Program-made: the position numbers and the translations under genes
The notes under the pieces: generated by a model
Databases searched by the model: none
Seen by the model: the letters and a program-made list of their open reading frames with translations, nothing else
What the model was told of the DNA's origin: nothing
Assembly: GCA_023248745.1 (NCBI GenBank)
Contig: JAHFDZ010000005.1
Location: 1-51,182, forward strand
Reading direction: 5' to 3'
Source: Myxococcales bacterium
GTDB lineage: Bacteria; Myxococcota_A; Polyangia; Polyangiales; Polyangiaceae
Length of the DNA: 51,182 nt
In this document: piece after piece, positions 16,810 to 24,510 of the stretch
Layout: each line of letters starts with the position of its first letter
Numbering within the stretch: position 1 is the first letter of the stretch

Positions 16810-17958
16810 TCACCACTCGAGGTGCAAGTGGTTCGTTATCCTTCCGACGTGCTTCAGATAAATCTGCTTCGCGGCCCACAGAAGCTTCTCCTTCTGCGCG
16901 TCTGACAGACCATTGGTGCGCAAGTCGACATTGTGTCCTCCCATATGATCGCTGTTGAACGCGCCCTTCTTCTGCAAGCGTTCGACAACCGCGAGGTACG
17001 AGGCATGGTCGCGAGGCACGTCGGCGAATGCCTTCTCAACCGCGTCGTCATACGCCGAAAGCGACGGTAGTCCGAGCAACGCCTTTGCCTGTTGCGAGGC
17101 CGTGCGATCGCCGCTCGTTGCGTGAACTGGCACTCCATGGGGTTTGAGGAGTGCGGCAAGCTGATCAAGCTTGGTCCAGCCTTCACGCGAGAGCACGACG
17201 CTTGAATTCCACGTTGCGATCGCGCCGTTGAACGGTTCGCGCGGCGCTGGAGGCGGGTCCTTTGAAAAGGTTAGCGTCACTCTCGGGCCAGTGGTCGCCT
17301 CTATCGCGGCGCGCGGCATGGTTGGTGCCACAGACTCATCGACCAACGAGGACCAAACCACCATTGCAAAAACGGATTTTTCTCCCGAGGTGTCGAATCT
17401 GTAAACAAGATCGGTGTCACCGCCGCCACTGACGACCTGCGCACCTTTGATGCCTTTCGCATCAACGCGCAGACCGTCGGACCCAACGTCGTAGCTGCAT
17501 ACGGTTGCGGACAGGTTGTACTTGGGTTGCTTTTTCCCCCAAGTCTCACTCCAAAAAATGTCATCAAAATGCACCCGGAACTCGCCCGTGCGGCCTTCCT
17601 CAACGCGGCTCGTGACGAAGACCTTGCCTGCAGTCATGTTCGCTGTCGCGCGCAACACGATGATGGCGCGCTCGTAACTTGGGTTTCCGTTGCGCAGTTT
17701 GGGCAAGCCCGCCGCCTGAAGCAAACGACCCCCAACCGCGATCGCGGTGCTTGGGGGCAACGCGTTTTGGTTCAAGGCAAAATTTGTCTTCTCCACAATC
17801 CCCTGAACGTTGGATGCATCGGTGACCGCGTGAATCAATCCCAGGTCTGCACAGTTTGGAGCCTGATTCAGTACCTTATGGCCGCGCGCCAGCTCGACCG
17901 CGAATGCACTCGAACTCGCCAACGAAAAAAGGCACCCAATGGCTAGTGTGCTGCGCAT
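16810..17958 (-). CDS. Secreted M15-like zinc peptidase
   Basis: This is a 382-residue protein with signal peptide MRSTLAIGCLFSLASSSAFA. The C-terminal ~115 residues match the LAS/M15 zinc-peptidase pattern (D-alanyl-D-alanine carboxypeptidase type): SDHMGGHNVD gives His338 and Asp345, and NHLHLEW at the very end gives His377 and His379. The N-terminal 240 residues are beta-rich and unrecognised, perhaps a binding domain. Such enzymes usually cut peptidoglycan stem peptides in the periplasm. The gene lies between the intact oxoamine synthase gene and a relic of its 3' end. Confidence 0.72.
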   Translation of the reverse strand: MRSTLAIGCLFSLASSSAFAVELARGHKVLNQAPNCADLGLIHAVTDASNVQGIVEKTNFALNQNALPPSTAIAVGGRLLQAAGLPKLRNGNPSYERAIIVLRATANMTAGKVFVTSRVEEGRTGEFRVHFDDIFWSETWGKKQPKYNLSATVCSYDVGSDGLRVDAKGIKGAQVVSGGGDTDLVYRFDTSGEKSVFAMVVWSSLVDESVAPTMPRAAIEATTGPRVTLTFSKDPPPAPREPFNGAIATWNSSVVLSREGWTKLDQLAALLKPHGVPVHATSGDRTASQQAKALLGLPSLSAYDDAVEKAFADVPRDHASYLAVVERLQKKGAFNSDHMGGHNVDLRTNGLSDAQKEKLLWAAKQIYLKHVGRITNHLHLEW

Positions 17959-18111
17959 AGCGTCTCTCCATTTCTTCTTGCCTATGGAAACGGCTTGGAT
18001 GGGGGCGCACTGAAGGGGTGGTCTATCGCCTTCCCTGAGCCGAACCAGGTCGCAACGTGCTGAATTCAGCGGGCAGTCGCGGCATTGACGGGCTCGCCTG
18101 AGCCTCGCCCG

Positions 18112-19356
18112 TTACAACGTTGCGCTTGCAGCTGGCGCGTGAGGTTCTTCGTCACCGCCAAGTACGAAGAACGCCTCACCGTAGCTCTTGAGGAGATCGA
18201 TTGCGGTATCGAGATCTTCCCGCGTATGCCCACGGGTCACGTTCAATCGCAACCGCTCCTCGCCTTGCTTCACGGCAGGGTAGGTGATGGGCACAAGCAA
18301 CACGCCGCACTCGAGAAGTGCGATGTGCATGAACAGCGTGCGCCGTTCTTCGCGGCACATGATCGGCATGATGTGCGTTGTGCTTGCTCCCAAGTCGAAC
18401 CCGGCTCGCACGAGGCTGTCGCGCATGTAGTGCGCCTTTTGATGTAGCTCGGCGACGAGCTTCGGGCCGTCCTCAATCATCATGTCCAGAATGGTCGACG
18501 CGGCGGCGACGACGGGAATGGGCAACGAAGCGCTAAACAGGAACGAGCGCGCCGTGTGTTTAATGAAGTCGACCACTTCGCTCGAGCCGAGCAAGATGCC
18601 GCCAATGCCGCCGAACGTTTTCGAGAACGTTGAGATGACGATTGGCACCTTTCCGTGAAGCCCCATCTCTTCGATGATGCCCGTGCCGCGCGTTCCTAGC
18701 GTGCCGCTGCCGTGCGCATCGTCGACGATGAGTGTTGCGTCGTGTCGAGCGCAAATCTCAACAAATTCCTTGAGAAAAGCGCGGTCACCGTCGAGTGAAT
18801 AGATGCCCTCTACGACGACAAGTGCGTTCTTCCGTTCGCGTGTTTTGAGGATGCGCTCAAGACTCTTTGCTGAGTTGTGATTGAAGAAGCGAACCTCGGG
18901 CGTCTTGCCAGGAATGCCGGCTGCCAAAAAAGTGCCATCGAGAATGCAGGCGTGACTAAAGCTGTCGAGGATGATCGTGGTGTCTTGATCGGCGAGCGAC
19001 ATGAGTGTGCCGACCATCGCTTGGTAGCCGGTCGTGAACAGCAGACATTTGTCGAAACCGAACCACTCGGCGAAGCGTTGCTCGAGTTCAACGTGTTCGG
19101 TCGTAGTGGCTTGAACGCGTGAGCTGCTCAGCCCGCAACCATACTTGTCGACGGCTTTGCGTGCGGCTTCCTTAACGCGCGGGTGCATCGTCAAGCCGAG
19201 GTAGTCGTTAGAGCTGAAGTTAATGATCTTCTTACCCGCAATCTGCGTGTGCAAACCGCCAGCCTCGAACTCGCGAAAGTACGGATAAACTTGAGCTGTT
19301 TGCGCCTCACGGACGCGTGCCAATTCTCTCGTCGCCTTCTCTTCGATCCAGCTCAT
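18112..19356 (-). CDS. PLP-dependent alpha-oxoamine synthase (KBL/AONS/SPT family)
   Basis: This enzyme class condenses an acyl thioester with an amino acid, losing CO2, to give an alpha-amino ketone. The 414-residue protein has NFSSNDYLGL at the start, SHACILDG (His135, stacks on PLP), DDAHGSG (Asp213, His215) and the PLP Lys246 in STFSKTFGG. The known branches are Kbl (glycine + acetyl-CoA), BioF (alanine + pimeloyl) and SPT (serine + palmitoyl); I cannot assign one from sequence alone. The ATG overlaps the stop of the degenerate ketosynthase gene (ATGA) and has GAGGA upstream. The neighbours, two ketosynthase-fold proteins and two ACPs, suggest an ACP-bound acyl donor rather than a CoA ester. 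Confidence 0.88.
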   Translation of the reverse strand: MSWIEEKATRELARVREAQTAQVYPYFREFEAGGLHTQIAGKKIINFSSNDYLGLTMHPRVKEAARKAVDKYGCGLSSSRVQATTTEHVELEQRFAEWFGFDKCLLFTTGYQAMVGTLMSLADQDTTIILDSFSHACILDGTFLAAGIPGKTPEVRFFNHNSAKSLERILKTRERKNALVVVEGIYSLDGDRAFLKEFVEICARHDATLIVDDAHGSGTLGTRGTGIIEEMGLHGKVPIVISTFSKTFGGIGGILLGSSEVVDFIKHTARSFLFSASLPIPVVAAASTILDMMIEDGPKLVAELHQKAHYMRDSLVRAGFDLGASTTHIMPIMCREERRTLFMHIALLECGVLLVPITYPAVKQGEERLRLNVTRGHTREDLDTAIDLLKSYGEAFFVLGGDEEPHAPAASATL

Positions 19357-20480
19357 GATTTCCTCGTGTTCAGTCGTACGACGCATGCCGTCGCGTTGCC
19401 GTGCAGGCCGAGCGCCGTAATCAGTAACATCTTTGGTTGCGAACAAGACCCGCGCACAATTGCGGCGGCAGGCACGCCGTCCCGCCAAGCGATTCCGCTC
19501 GCGATCGCAAAGGAGGCCGCCGCGCCGAAGGTCTCTCCAAGGTATCTCTTGGGTGCGGCGACAGGCGTTACAGGAAGGACAGCGTCGATTGCGGCAAGCT
19601 CGATCGTGCCACCTTTTGAGAACGCGCCAAGGCCACTGATGACAAGGTCAATCTCGTTGACAGAAGCGCCCGCGTCTTGAAGCGCGAGCTCAATCGCGTC
19701 TTTGAGCGCTGTGGTTGAAGGCGCAACAACTGAGACTTGGTCCGTAAAGTGCGTTGACGAACCAAAGCCCAAAATTGTTGCGATAGCGTCTGCTCCGCGT
19801 GCTGTGGCATTTGCCTGAGACTCGAGTGCGAAAAGCGCAGCGCCTTCACCTGCCGTGATTTGCGACCCGGTGAGTCCGATTGCCGCTATGAGCGCCGGCG
19901 TCAGTGAGTCCGCGCCGCCTACGACGATTGCTTTTGCGCGGCCGGTTGCGAGAAACGATTCGGCAAGCGACATTGCATCGAGCCCACCGGTGTTACCCGT
20001 TGAGACTGTCGCGTTGAGTGCGCGATAGCCCTCCCAAATGCTCGCGTAGCCTGCAGGTGTATTGCTCACCGTGTTCGGAAATTGATTCGGGTTGATGTAG
20101 CGCGGCTCTTCGAGAATGAAGACGCGCACGAGGTCGTGGATGGCTTCGAGGTTCGGGTACGCCGTCGAAAGAATGAAGCCCGTAGTGTCGGCGTCGCCAT
20201 TGCGCCACGTTGCGTCTTGCTTGAGGCCACTGTCGTGGAGTGCGAGCCGTGAAGCCGCAAGGACGAGCTTTGTTTGCTGATCGAGTGAGCGGAGCCCTTT
20301 GTCGCCAAGGTACGCTTTTGGATCAAAGTTACTCGCGTGCGCGATGAGGGCATCGGCGTCGAACCCGGCGTCGCGCGCAGAACCGAATGCAGGAGGTGCT
20401 CCTTGCATGCCTCGTTCGAACTCGCGTGCGCCGATTCCGACGCGGCTCACAATTCCGTAACCCGTGATGACACATTTCAT
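19353..20480 (-). CDS. Degenerate ketosynthase-fold protein (chain-length-factor-like)
   Basis: This is a 375-residue thiolase-fold protein related to FabF. The catalytic Cys position reads Asn163 (TVSTGNTGGLDAM), the HGTGT loop is replaced by GLGAFSKGG (283-291), and the LGH histidine is Glu316 (YLGETFGAA). Lys311 is kept. It therefore cannot catalyse Claisen condensation alone and resembles chain-length factors, which pair with an active ketosynthase. GGAGGTG precedes the ATG, which overlaps the stop of the active ketosynthase gene (ATGA). Expression next to the active enzyme at a fixed ratio fits a heterodimer. Confidence 0.85.
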   Translation of the reverse strand: MKCVITGYGIVSRVGIGAREFERGMQGAPPAFGSARDAGFDADALIAHASNFDPKAYLGDKGLRSLDQQTKLVLAASRLALHDSGLKQDATWRNGDADTTGFILSTAYPNLEAIHDLVRVFILEEPRYINPNQFPNTVSNTPAGYASIWEGYRALNATVSTGNTGGLDAMSLAESFLATGRAKAIVVGGADSLTPALIAAIGLTGSQITAGEGAALFALESQANATARGADAIATILGFGSSTHFTDQVSVVAPSTTALKDAIELALQDAGASVNEIDLVISGLGAFSKGGTIELAAIDAVLPVTPVAAPKRYLGETFGAAASFAIASGIAWRDGVPAAAIVRGSCSQPKMLLITALGLHGNATACVVRLNTRKS

Positions 20481-21724
20481 GCGTTCACCTCCATTGCGAG
20501 TGGCGCAGGCAGAGCTCCGGGCTTAGCGAAACATGTGACGGCGTTGTAGCCGCCGAACGCGAGCGCGTTGTTGAGCAGTATGTCGACCTTCGCCGCTCTC
20601 GCGACGTTTGCAACGATGTCGACGTCGCACTCGGGATCAGCGGTTTCATAATTGATCGTCGGTGGTATCATTTGGGTTTCGAGCGTAACTAAGCACGAGA
20701 CGCCTTCGAGCAGGCTTGCCGCGCCCATGCAATGACCAAGCGCACTCTTGTTGCTCGTTACAGGGACGCGCCGATCTCCGAAGATGTCGCGCATCACGAT
20801 CGCTTCGGCGAGGTCGTTATATTTGGTCCCTGTTCCATGGGCGTTGACGAAATCGATCGCTGACGGATCGATATTAGAACGCGCGATTGCGTCCCGCATC
20901 GCGACGATGCTTCCGGTCGCTTCGGGATGTGGGCGCGTTACGTGGTAGGCATCGCACGAGAGACCCCAACCGCCCAGCTCTGCGAGTGGAACAGCACCGC
21001 GCGCGTTCGCATGGGCCTCTGACTCGATCACGAAAACAGCGGCACCTTCGCCGAGAAGGATTCCCTGCCGGTTTGCGTCGAACGGTCGACACAAGTCGGG
21101 CGACATCGCGGCGAGCCTTACGAAACCTGCATACTGCAGCGGTGCAATGACTTCGGAAGCGCCGACGATGATCACGTCGGCTTTGCCGCGCGCGATCATG
21201 TCGCGTGCAACGCCCAGCGCGTAGTTGCCGGCAGCGCACGCAGCGTTGAGAGTAAGAGACGTGCCGCGAGCGCCAATGCTTCGCGCGACTTCTGTCGAAA
21301 GCCGGCTCGCGCTGTATCGCTTGACGTCAAGCGGGTTTACCGATGCGAGCCCTTTCGTGATCCACGTCGCCTCGAGGTTGCTGAGGAGCACAGCGTCGCC
21401 CATCGTCGTACCCATGATGGTTGCTGCGTTCTCGGCGGTGGGAAGTCGCGCGTCTTCGACTGCTTGACGTGTCGCTGCGACCGCCATGGCTGCACAGCGA
21501 TCGAGTCTTGCAAACTCGTCGCGCGTGAGCGCTGATGCGGCATCAAAGTTGTGGGCTTCTCCCGCGTAGTGCCGGCCTATTCGTTCAGTATCGAAGGCCC
21601 TTACGCGTGAAATGCCAGATTCTCCGGCGAGGAGTGCCTTGCCAAACGCCTTGCGGCCGATGCCAAGCGAGCTCACGACGCCGGCGCCAGTTACCCAAAC
21701 TCGATGTGGACCCACCCGATGCAC
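20477..21724 (-). CDS. Beta-ketoacyl-ACP synthase (FabF-like, active)
   Basis: This is a 415-residue condensing enzyme. The Cys-His-His triad is complete: Cys163 in NAACAAGNY, His296 in NAHGTGT and His331 in ALGHCMGA, with Lys326 (TSNKSALGH). It would extend an acyl-ACP with malonyl-ACP. I read the GTG at 21724 as the start; GTG codons at 21715 and 21700 are alternatives before the VWVTGAG strand. It is the first gene of a coupled three-gene operon with the chain-length-factor-like protein and the oxoamine synthase, and is divergent from two ACP genes. Confidence 0.92.
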   Translation of the reverse strand: MHRVGPHRVWVTGAGVVSSLGIGRKAFGKALLAGESGISRVRAFDTERIGRHYAGEAHNFDAASALTRDEFARLDRCAAMAVAATRQAVEDARLPTAENAATIMGTTMGDAVLLSNLEATWITKGLASVNPLDVKRYSASRLSTEVARSIGARGTSLTLNAACAAGNYALGVARDMIARGKADVIIVGASEVIAPLQYAGFVRLAAMSPDLCRPFDANRQGILLGEGAAVFVIESEAHANARGAVPLAELGGWGLSCDAYHVTRPHPEATGSIVAMRDAIARSNIDPSAIDFVNAHGTGTKYNDLAEAIVMRDIFGDRRVPVTSNKSALGHCMGAASLLEGVSCLVTLETQMIPPTINYETADPECDVDIVANVARAAKVDILLNNALAFGGYNAVTCFAKPGALPAPLAMEVNA

Positions 21725-21770
21725 TTAACTGTCTCGTCGTGCGCTGACAACGCGTCCGGCCCTAAAATCC

Positions 21771-21792
21771 AGCGCGAATCGGCATTCGCGCT
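21771..21792. promoter_or_regulatory. Perfect 9-bp inverted repeat in the divergent promoter
   Basis: AGCGCGAAT-CGGC-ATTCGCGCT is a perfect inverted repeat in the 143-base gap between the ketosynthase operon and the first ACP gene. Its symmetry and position fit an operator for a dimeric repressor controlling both directions. A transcribed hairpin is the alternative. Confidence 0.5.
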
Positions 21793-21867
21793 TAAATCGC
21801 TTCGCAACGCTTTGCCAGAATTGTGCCCTTGCTCATGGGCCCGCGCCGCGGTACTTCCTCGCAGGCG

Positions 21868-22113
21868 ATGAGCAACGATCAGATGCTTTCACTGTTTCGC
21901 AAGCTTGCGACCGATATCGTCGAGAGAGACTTTTCTCACGTTTCGGCCGGTACCCCCATTTCAGAGTTAGGAATCGACTCACTCGGCTTGCTCGAGATTA
22001 TCGGGTCGATGGAGCGCGAGTTTCACGTTCAAATCCCTGATGAGAGCTTGGGTGGCGTCCAAACAATTTCTGATCTGATCTCGCTCGTCGAGGCGCAGAG
22101 GGCACGAACCTAA
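21868..22113 (+). CDS. Acyl carrier protein 1
   Basis: This is an 81-residue ACP. The phosphopantetheine attachment site is Ser38 in ELGIDSLGLLEI. The four-helix pattern is complete and acidic around helix II. The ATG at 21868 (MSNDQMLSLF) is preferred to a GTG at 21823 because ACPs start just before helix I. It lies 13 bases before ACP2 and is divergent from the ketosynthase operon. It likely carries the growing acyl chain. Confidence 0.9.
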   Translation: MSNDQMLSLFRKLATDIVERDFSHVSAGTPISELGIDSLGLLEIIGSMEREFHVQIPDESLGGVQTISDLISLVEAQRART

Positions 22114-22126
22114 GAGGAGAAGAATC

Positions 22127-22375
22127 ATGGCCAACTTGAAGGAAGAGCTACGTGCGCTTGTGAGCGAAGTTTCAGAGATCGACAACATTCCTGATGGTGC
22201 GAGTTTCAAAGACTTGGGCATCGACTCAATGATGGGTGTCGAAATCGTCGCCGCCGTTGAGCGCAAGTATCAGATCAAGATTAGCGACAACGAGCTCGCG
22301 CAGTTCGAGACGCTCGACAAGGCGTATGACCTCGTGTCGAAAAAGGTCGACGGCGGTCTCTCGGCCAGCGCCTAA
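22127..22375 (+). CDS. Acyl carrier protein 2
   Basis: This is an 82-residue ACP with Ser34 in DLGIDSMMGVEI. A strong ribosome site (AGAGGAGAAG) precedes the ATG. It differs clearly from ACP1, including Met-Met after the attachment Ser, so the two probably serve different steps, for example loading and chain extension or donor delivery to the oxoamine synthase. No phosphopantetheinyl transferase gene is visible nearby. Confidence 0.92.
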   Translation: MANLKEELRALVSEVSEIDNIPDGASFKDLGIDSMMGVEIVAAVERKYQIKISDNELAQFETLDKAYDLVSKKVDGGLSASA

Positions 22376-22499
22376 GAAAGCGCCGCCCAAAAAACGCTAC
22401 GCGACTCTATTGCGCAGCTAAGAACGTGGCAAGACGAGCGGCCGTTTCAGTCGGTCGCTTAGTCGACGAGCAACGCCGCGTTGTGAGTGCGACTTCGTT

Positions 22500-23198
22500 T
22501 CAACGAGCGGCTATTCGAGCATTCGCGCCGAGATTTGCCGCGAATGCTTCGGCGCACTTTTCTTTCGGGCCGTTGAAGTCGACGCCACGAAACCAGTTAG
22601 AAGCTTGCTCGCTCAAGATCACCGATGCGTGAGGCGTTGTCTCTGATACGTCGATGACGACGGGTACTTCGAACGAGATTCGTTGCGAACCCTCGAGGGT
22701 CAAGTTTCTTTTCGATGTGCCGCTCGCGATCGTGAGTTCGAGGTTGAACGTCTTGCCGACCACCACAGCGTCGTTGGGCAGACTGCGCGCGTCAGAATCC
22801 GCCGGTCCGAAATGTCCCTTGACGCTGCAATAGCGGGCTGGCGGAGGCGTTAGCGTGCCCATCGCAAGTTGCGTGTCGCTCAGAACGTTCCAGACGGCGG
22901 GAGCGCCGATCTTCGTGGGCGATGACGTTGTGTGCGCCTGAGCTTCGGAAATCAGTGACGGCCAACGCCATCGTGCCACGGACTGTTCACACTTGACGAT
23001 TTCGAGATCGCTCAACGAAATGTAGCCACGTACGATACGAATAGTTTCGCCGCTGTCGCCTGTCCAGGCTCGATCGGCGGCTTCGACACCGGCGGCGTAT
23101 ACCGAGACTGAGAGACCCTCTTCGTGCTGATGCGCCGAACACGCAACGCACACGCTAGCGATCACCCAAGAGAATGTTGTGCGATTCACGGACTCCAT
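22500..23198 (-). CDS. Lipoprotein of unknown function
   Basis: This is a 232-residue lipoprotein: the signal peptide ends in VCVAC at about Cys20, followed by SAHQHEEG. The mature part is beta-rich (FNLELTIASGTSKRNLTLEG, ISFEVPVVIDV) with three further Cys (KCEQS, RYCSVKG, KEKCAEA). The family is not recognised. It is convergent with the ACP pair, 124 bases away, and so probably not part of that cluster. Confidence 0.75.
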   Translation of the reverse strand: MESVNRTTFSWVIASVCVACSAHQHEEGLSVSVYAAGVEAADRAWTGDSGETIRIVRGYISLSDLEIVKCEQSVARWRWPSLISEAQAHTTSSPTKIGAPAVWNVLSDTQLAMGTLTPPPARYCSVKGHFGPADSDARSLPNDAVVVGKTFNLELTIASGTSKRNLTLEGSQRISFEVPVVIDVSETTPHASVILSEQASNWFRGVDFNGPKEKCAEAFAANLGANARIAAR

Positions 23199-23265
23199 TT
23201 CTAAGGTGATCGCCCGAAAAAAGTCGACGCGGCAAACGGTCGCAGGCGACGCCCCACGCTGGGGC

Positions 23266-24330
23266 TTACCGAGGCAGGATCACGGCCTGGCTGTTGTATT
23301 GCGTTTTCCAAACTTTCAGCGCGTCGGGCACGGTGATCCACACAAGGTTGCCAGCAGCGACGTCGGCGGTATGTGCTGCGATCGTGCTCTTTGCTTTTTC
23401 GGTGAGCGTCGCGTCGCGGTGCAGGTTGCACTGTGGCGACATGAGCGTGATCGTGTACATGCGATTTTTCTCGAGCTTGTTGCTCTTCAGCATGTCGAGC
23501 AACGACGTCAGCTGCGTCGCGTAGTCGTCCTTGGAGATGTCGGCGTAGCCTCCGATGTTCGGAAGGGTGCCCGCCGGATCGTCGACGAGAAACTCCGTTG
23601 GAGACTTGGGGCGCCACAGTCCGGACGCTTTCGGATCGTCAACGTGATTGCCGGAGCCTCCTCCCCAAAGGAGGGTTGCTGTCAATGAGAAGCTCGAACG
23701 TACGGCTTTCAGTGGACTACGAAGTCGCGTCCAGTTCTCATCCGCTGCCGGATTGGCGATGAAGCCACCAACGACGCCGTTGGGTGGCACGCCTAGCTTG
23801 TCGAGGGCTTCTGCAACGTCCGCGCTGTTGAATCCACCCAAGCCCGACTTCTCGTGGCTATGCATGTCGATCGTGACCTTGCCCGGCGCGAATTCGTTCA
23901 GGTACTTGAACAAATTTTTTCCGCCTGTTGCATTGAGCACGGCTCCTTTGTCGAAGCGGTTGATTTGCTCGATGTACGTCATGTCGCTCATCAAATCGTA
24001 AGCGCCGCCGGCGTCTGCGATTGCCTTTGCGAACGCAATCGTGGCCGTGCGATTGCTTTGGTATTCGCTCTCTTTGTTCTCATCGACAACGTCTTTGCAT
24101 GGAAGGTTGTTGCTCTGCTCGTTGTGCGTGACGAACGTTGCGTAGATGCGCGTTGGAGCGAGCGCTCCTCCGTCGGATGTACTGGCGTCAGTTCCGCTAT
24201 CGGTTCCGCCGCCATCAGCGGTGGACACGGGCGAGTCGGCTCCGGCATCCGCAGCAGCATCACCGGGTGATGCGCTCGGACCCGAACAGGCAACGGCAAG
24301 ACAAACCAAGGGTAAGGAAAAGCGATTCAT
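23266..24330 (-). CDS. Lipoprotein with Asp/Ala/Gly linker, possible hydrolase
   Basis: This is a 354-residue lipoprotein. MNRFSLPLVCLAVAC gives the lipobox, followed by a 45-residue Asp/Ala/Ser/Gly linker typical of Polyangiales surface proteins. The globular part contains ATFVTHNEQ, VTIDMHSHEKSG and GNHVDDP, a His/Asp pattern that could be a metal site like that of polysaccharide deacetylases, but I cannot place the family. The ATG at 24330 follows GGAGG, which sits inside a small hairpin. A role at the cell surface is inferred. Confidence 0.75.
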   Translation of the reverse strand: MNRFSLPLVCLAVACSGPSASPGDAAADAGADSPVSTADGGGTDSGTDASTSDGGALAPTRIYATFVTHNEQSNNLPCKDVVDENKESEYQSNRTATIAFAKAIADAGGAYDLMSDMTYIEQINRFDKGAVLNATGGKNLFKYLNEFAPGKVTIDMHSHEKSGLGGFNSADVAEALDKLGVPPNGVVGGFIANPAADENWTRLRSPLKAVRSSFSLTATLLWGGGSGNHVDDPKASGLWRPKSPTEFLVDDPAGTLPNIGGYADISKDDYATQLTSLLDMLKSNKLEKNRMYTITLMSPQCNLHRDATLTEKAKSTIAAHTADVAAGNLVWITVPDALKVWKTQYNSQAVILPR

Positions 24331-24339
24331 AGGCAGCAA

Positions 24340-24357
24340 CCTCCGAAGCGAGGTTCG
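24340..24357 (-). promoter_or_regulatory. Hairpin holding the ribosome binding site
   Basis: On the minus strand AACCTC-GCTTCG-GAGGTT forms a 6-bp stem that contains the GGAGG ribosome site, nine bases before the ATG at 24330. Translation of the lipoprotein may thus be damped by the fold. Confidence 0.4.
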
Positions 24358-24510
24358 CAAGCATCAGGCCAAGTGGCCAAGCTTCCCGTAGCCTAACAAT
24401 TGCGACGTTTCCGCATCGGTACGCTGCTCCTCGATGGTCTTGGGTAGGTTCAGGTGAATCAGCGCTCGACCACCGATTCCCGGCTTCTCTGTGATAGAAC
24501 GCGTCTCCGT

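Noticed and set aside
18088-18112. ACGGGC/GCCCGT hairpin at the end of the oxoamine synthase gene
   Set aside because: It could pair but has no U-run on the minus strand; too weak to call a terminator.
24361-24510. Possible T-box leader before ileS
   Set aside because: The gap is short and shows no T-box sequence, specifier loop or terminator.
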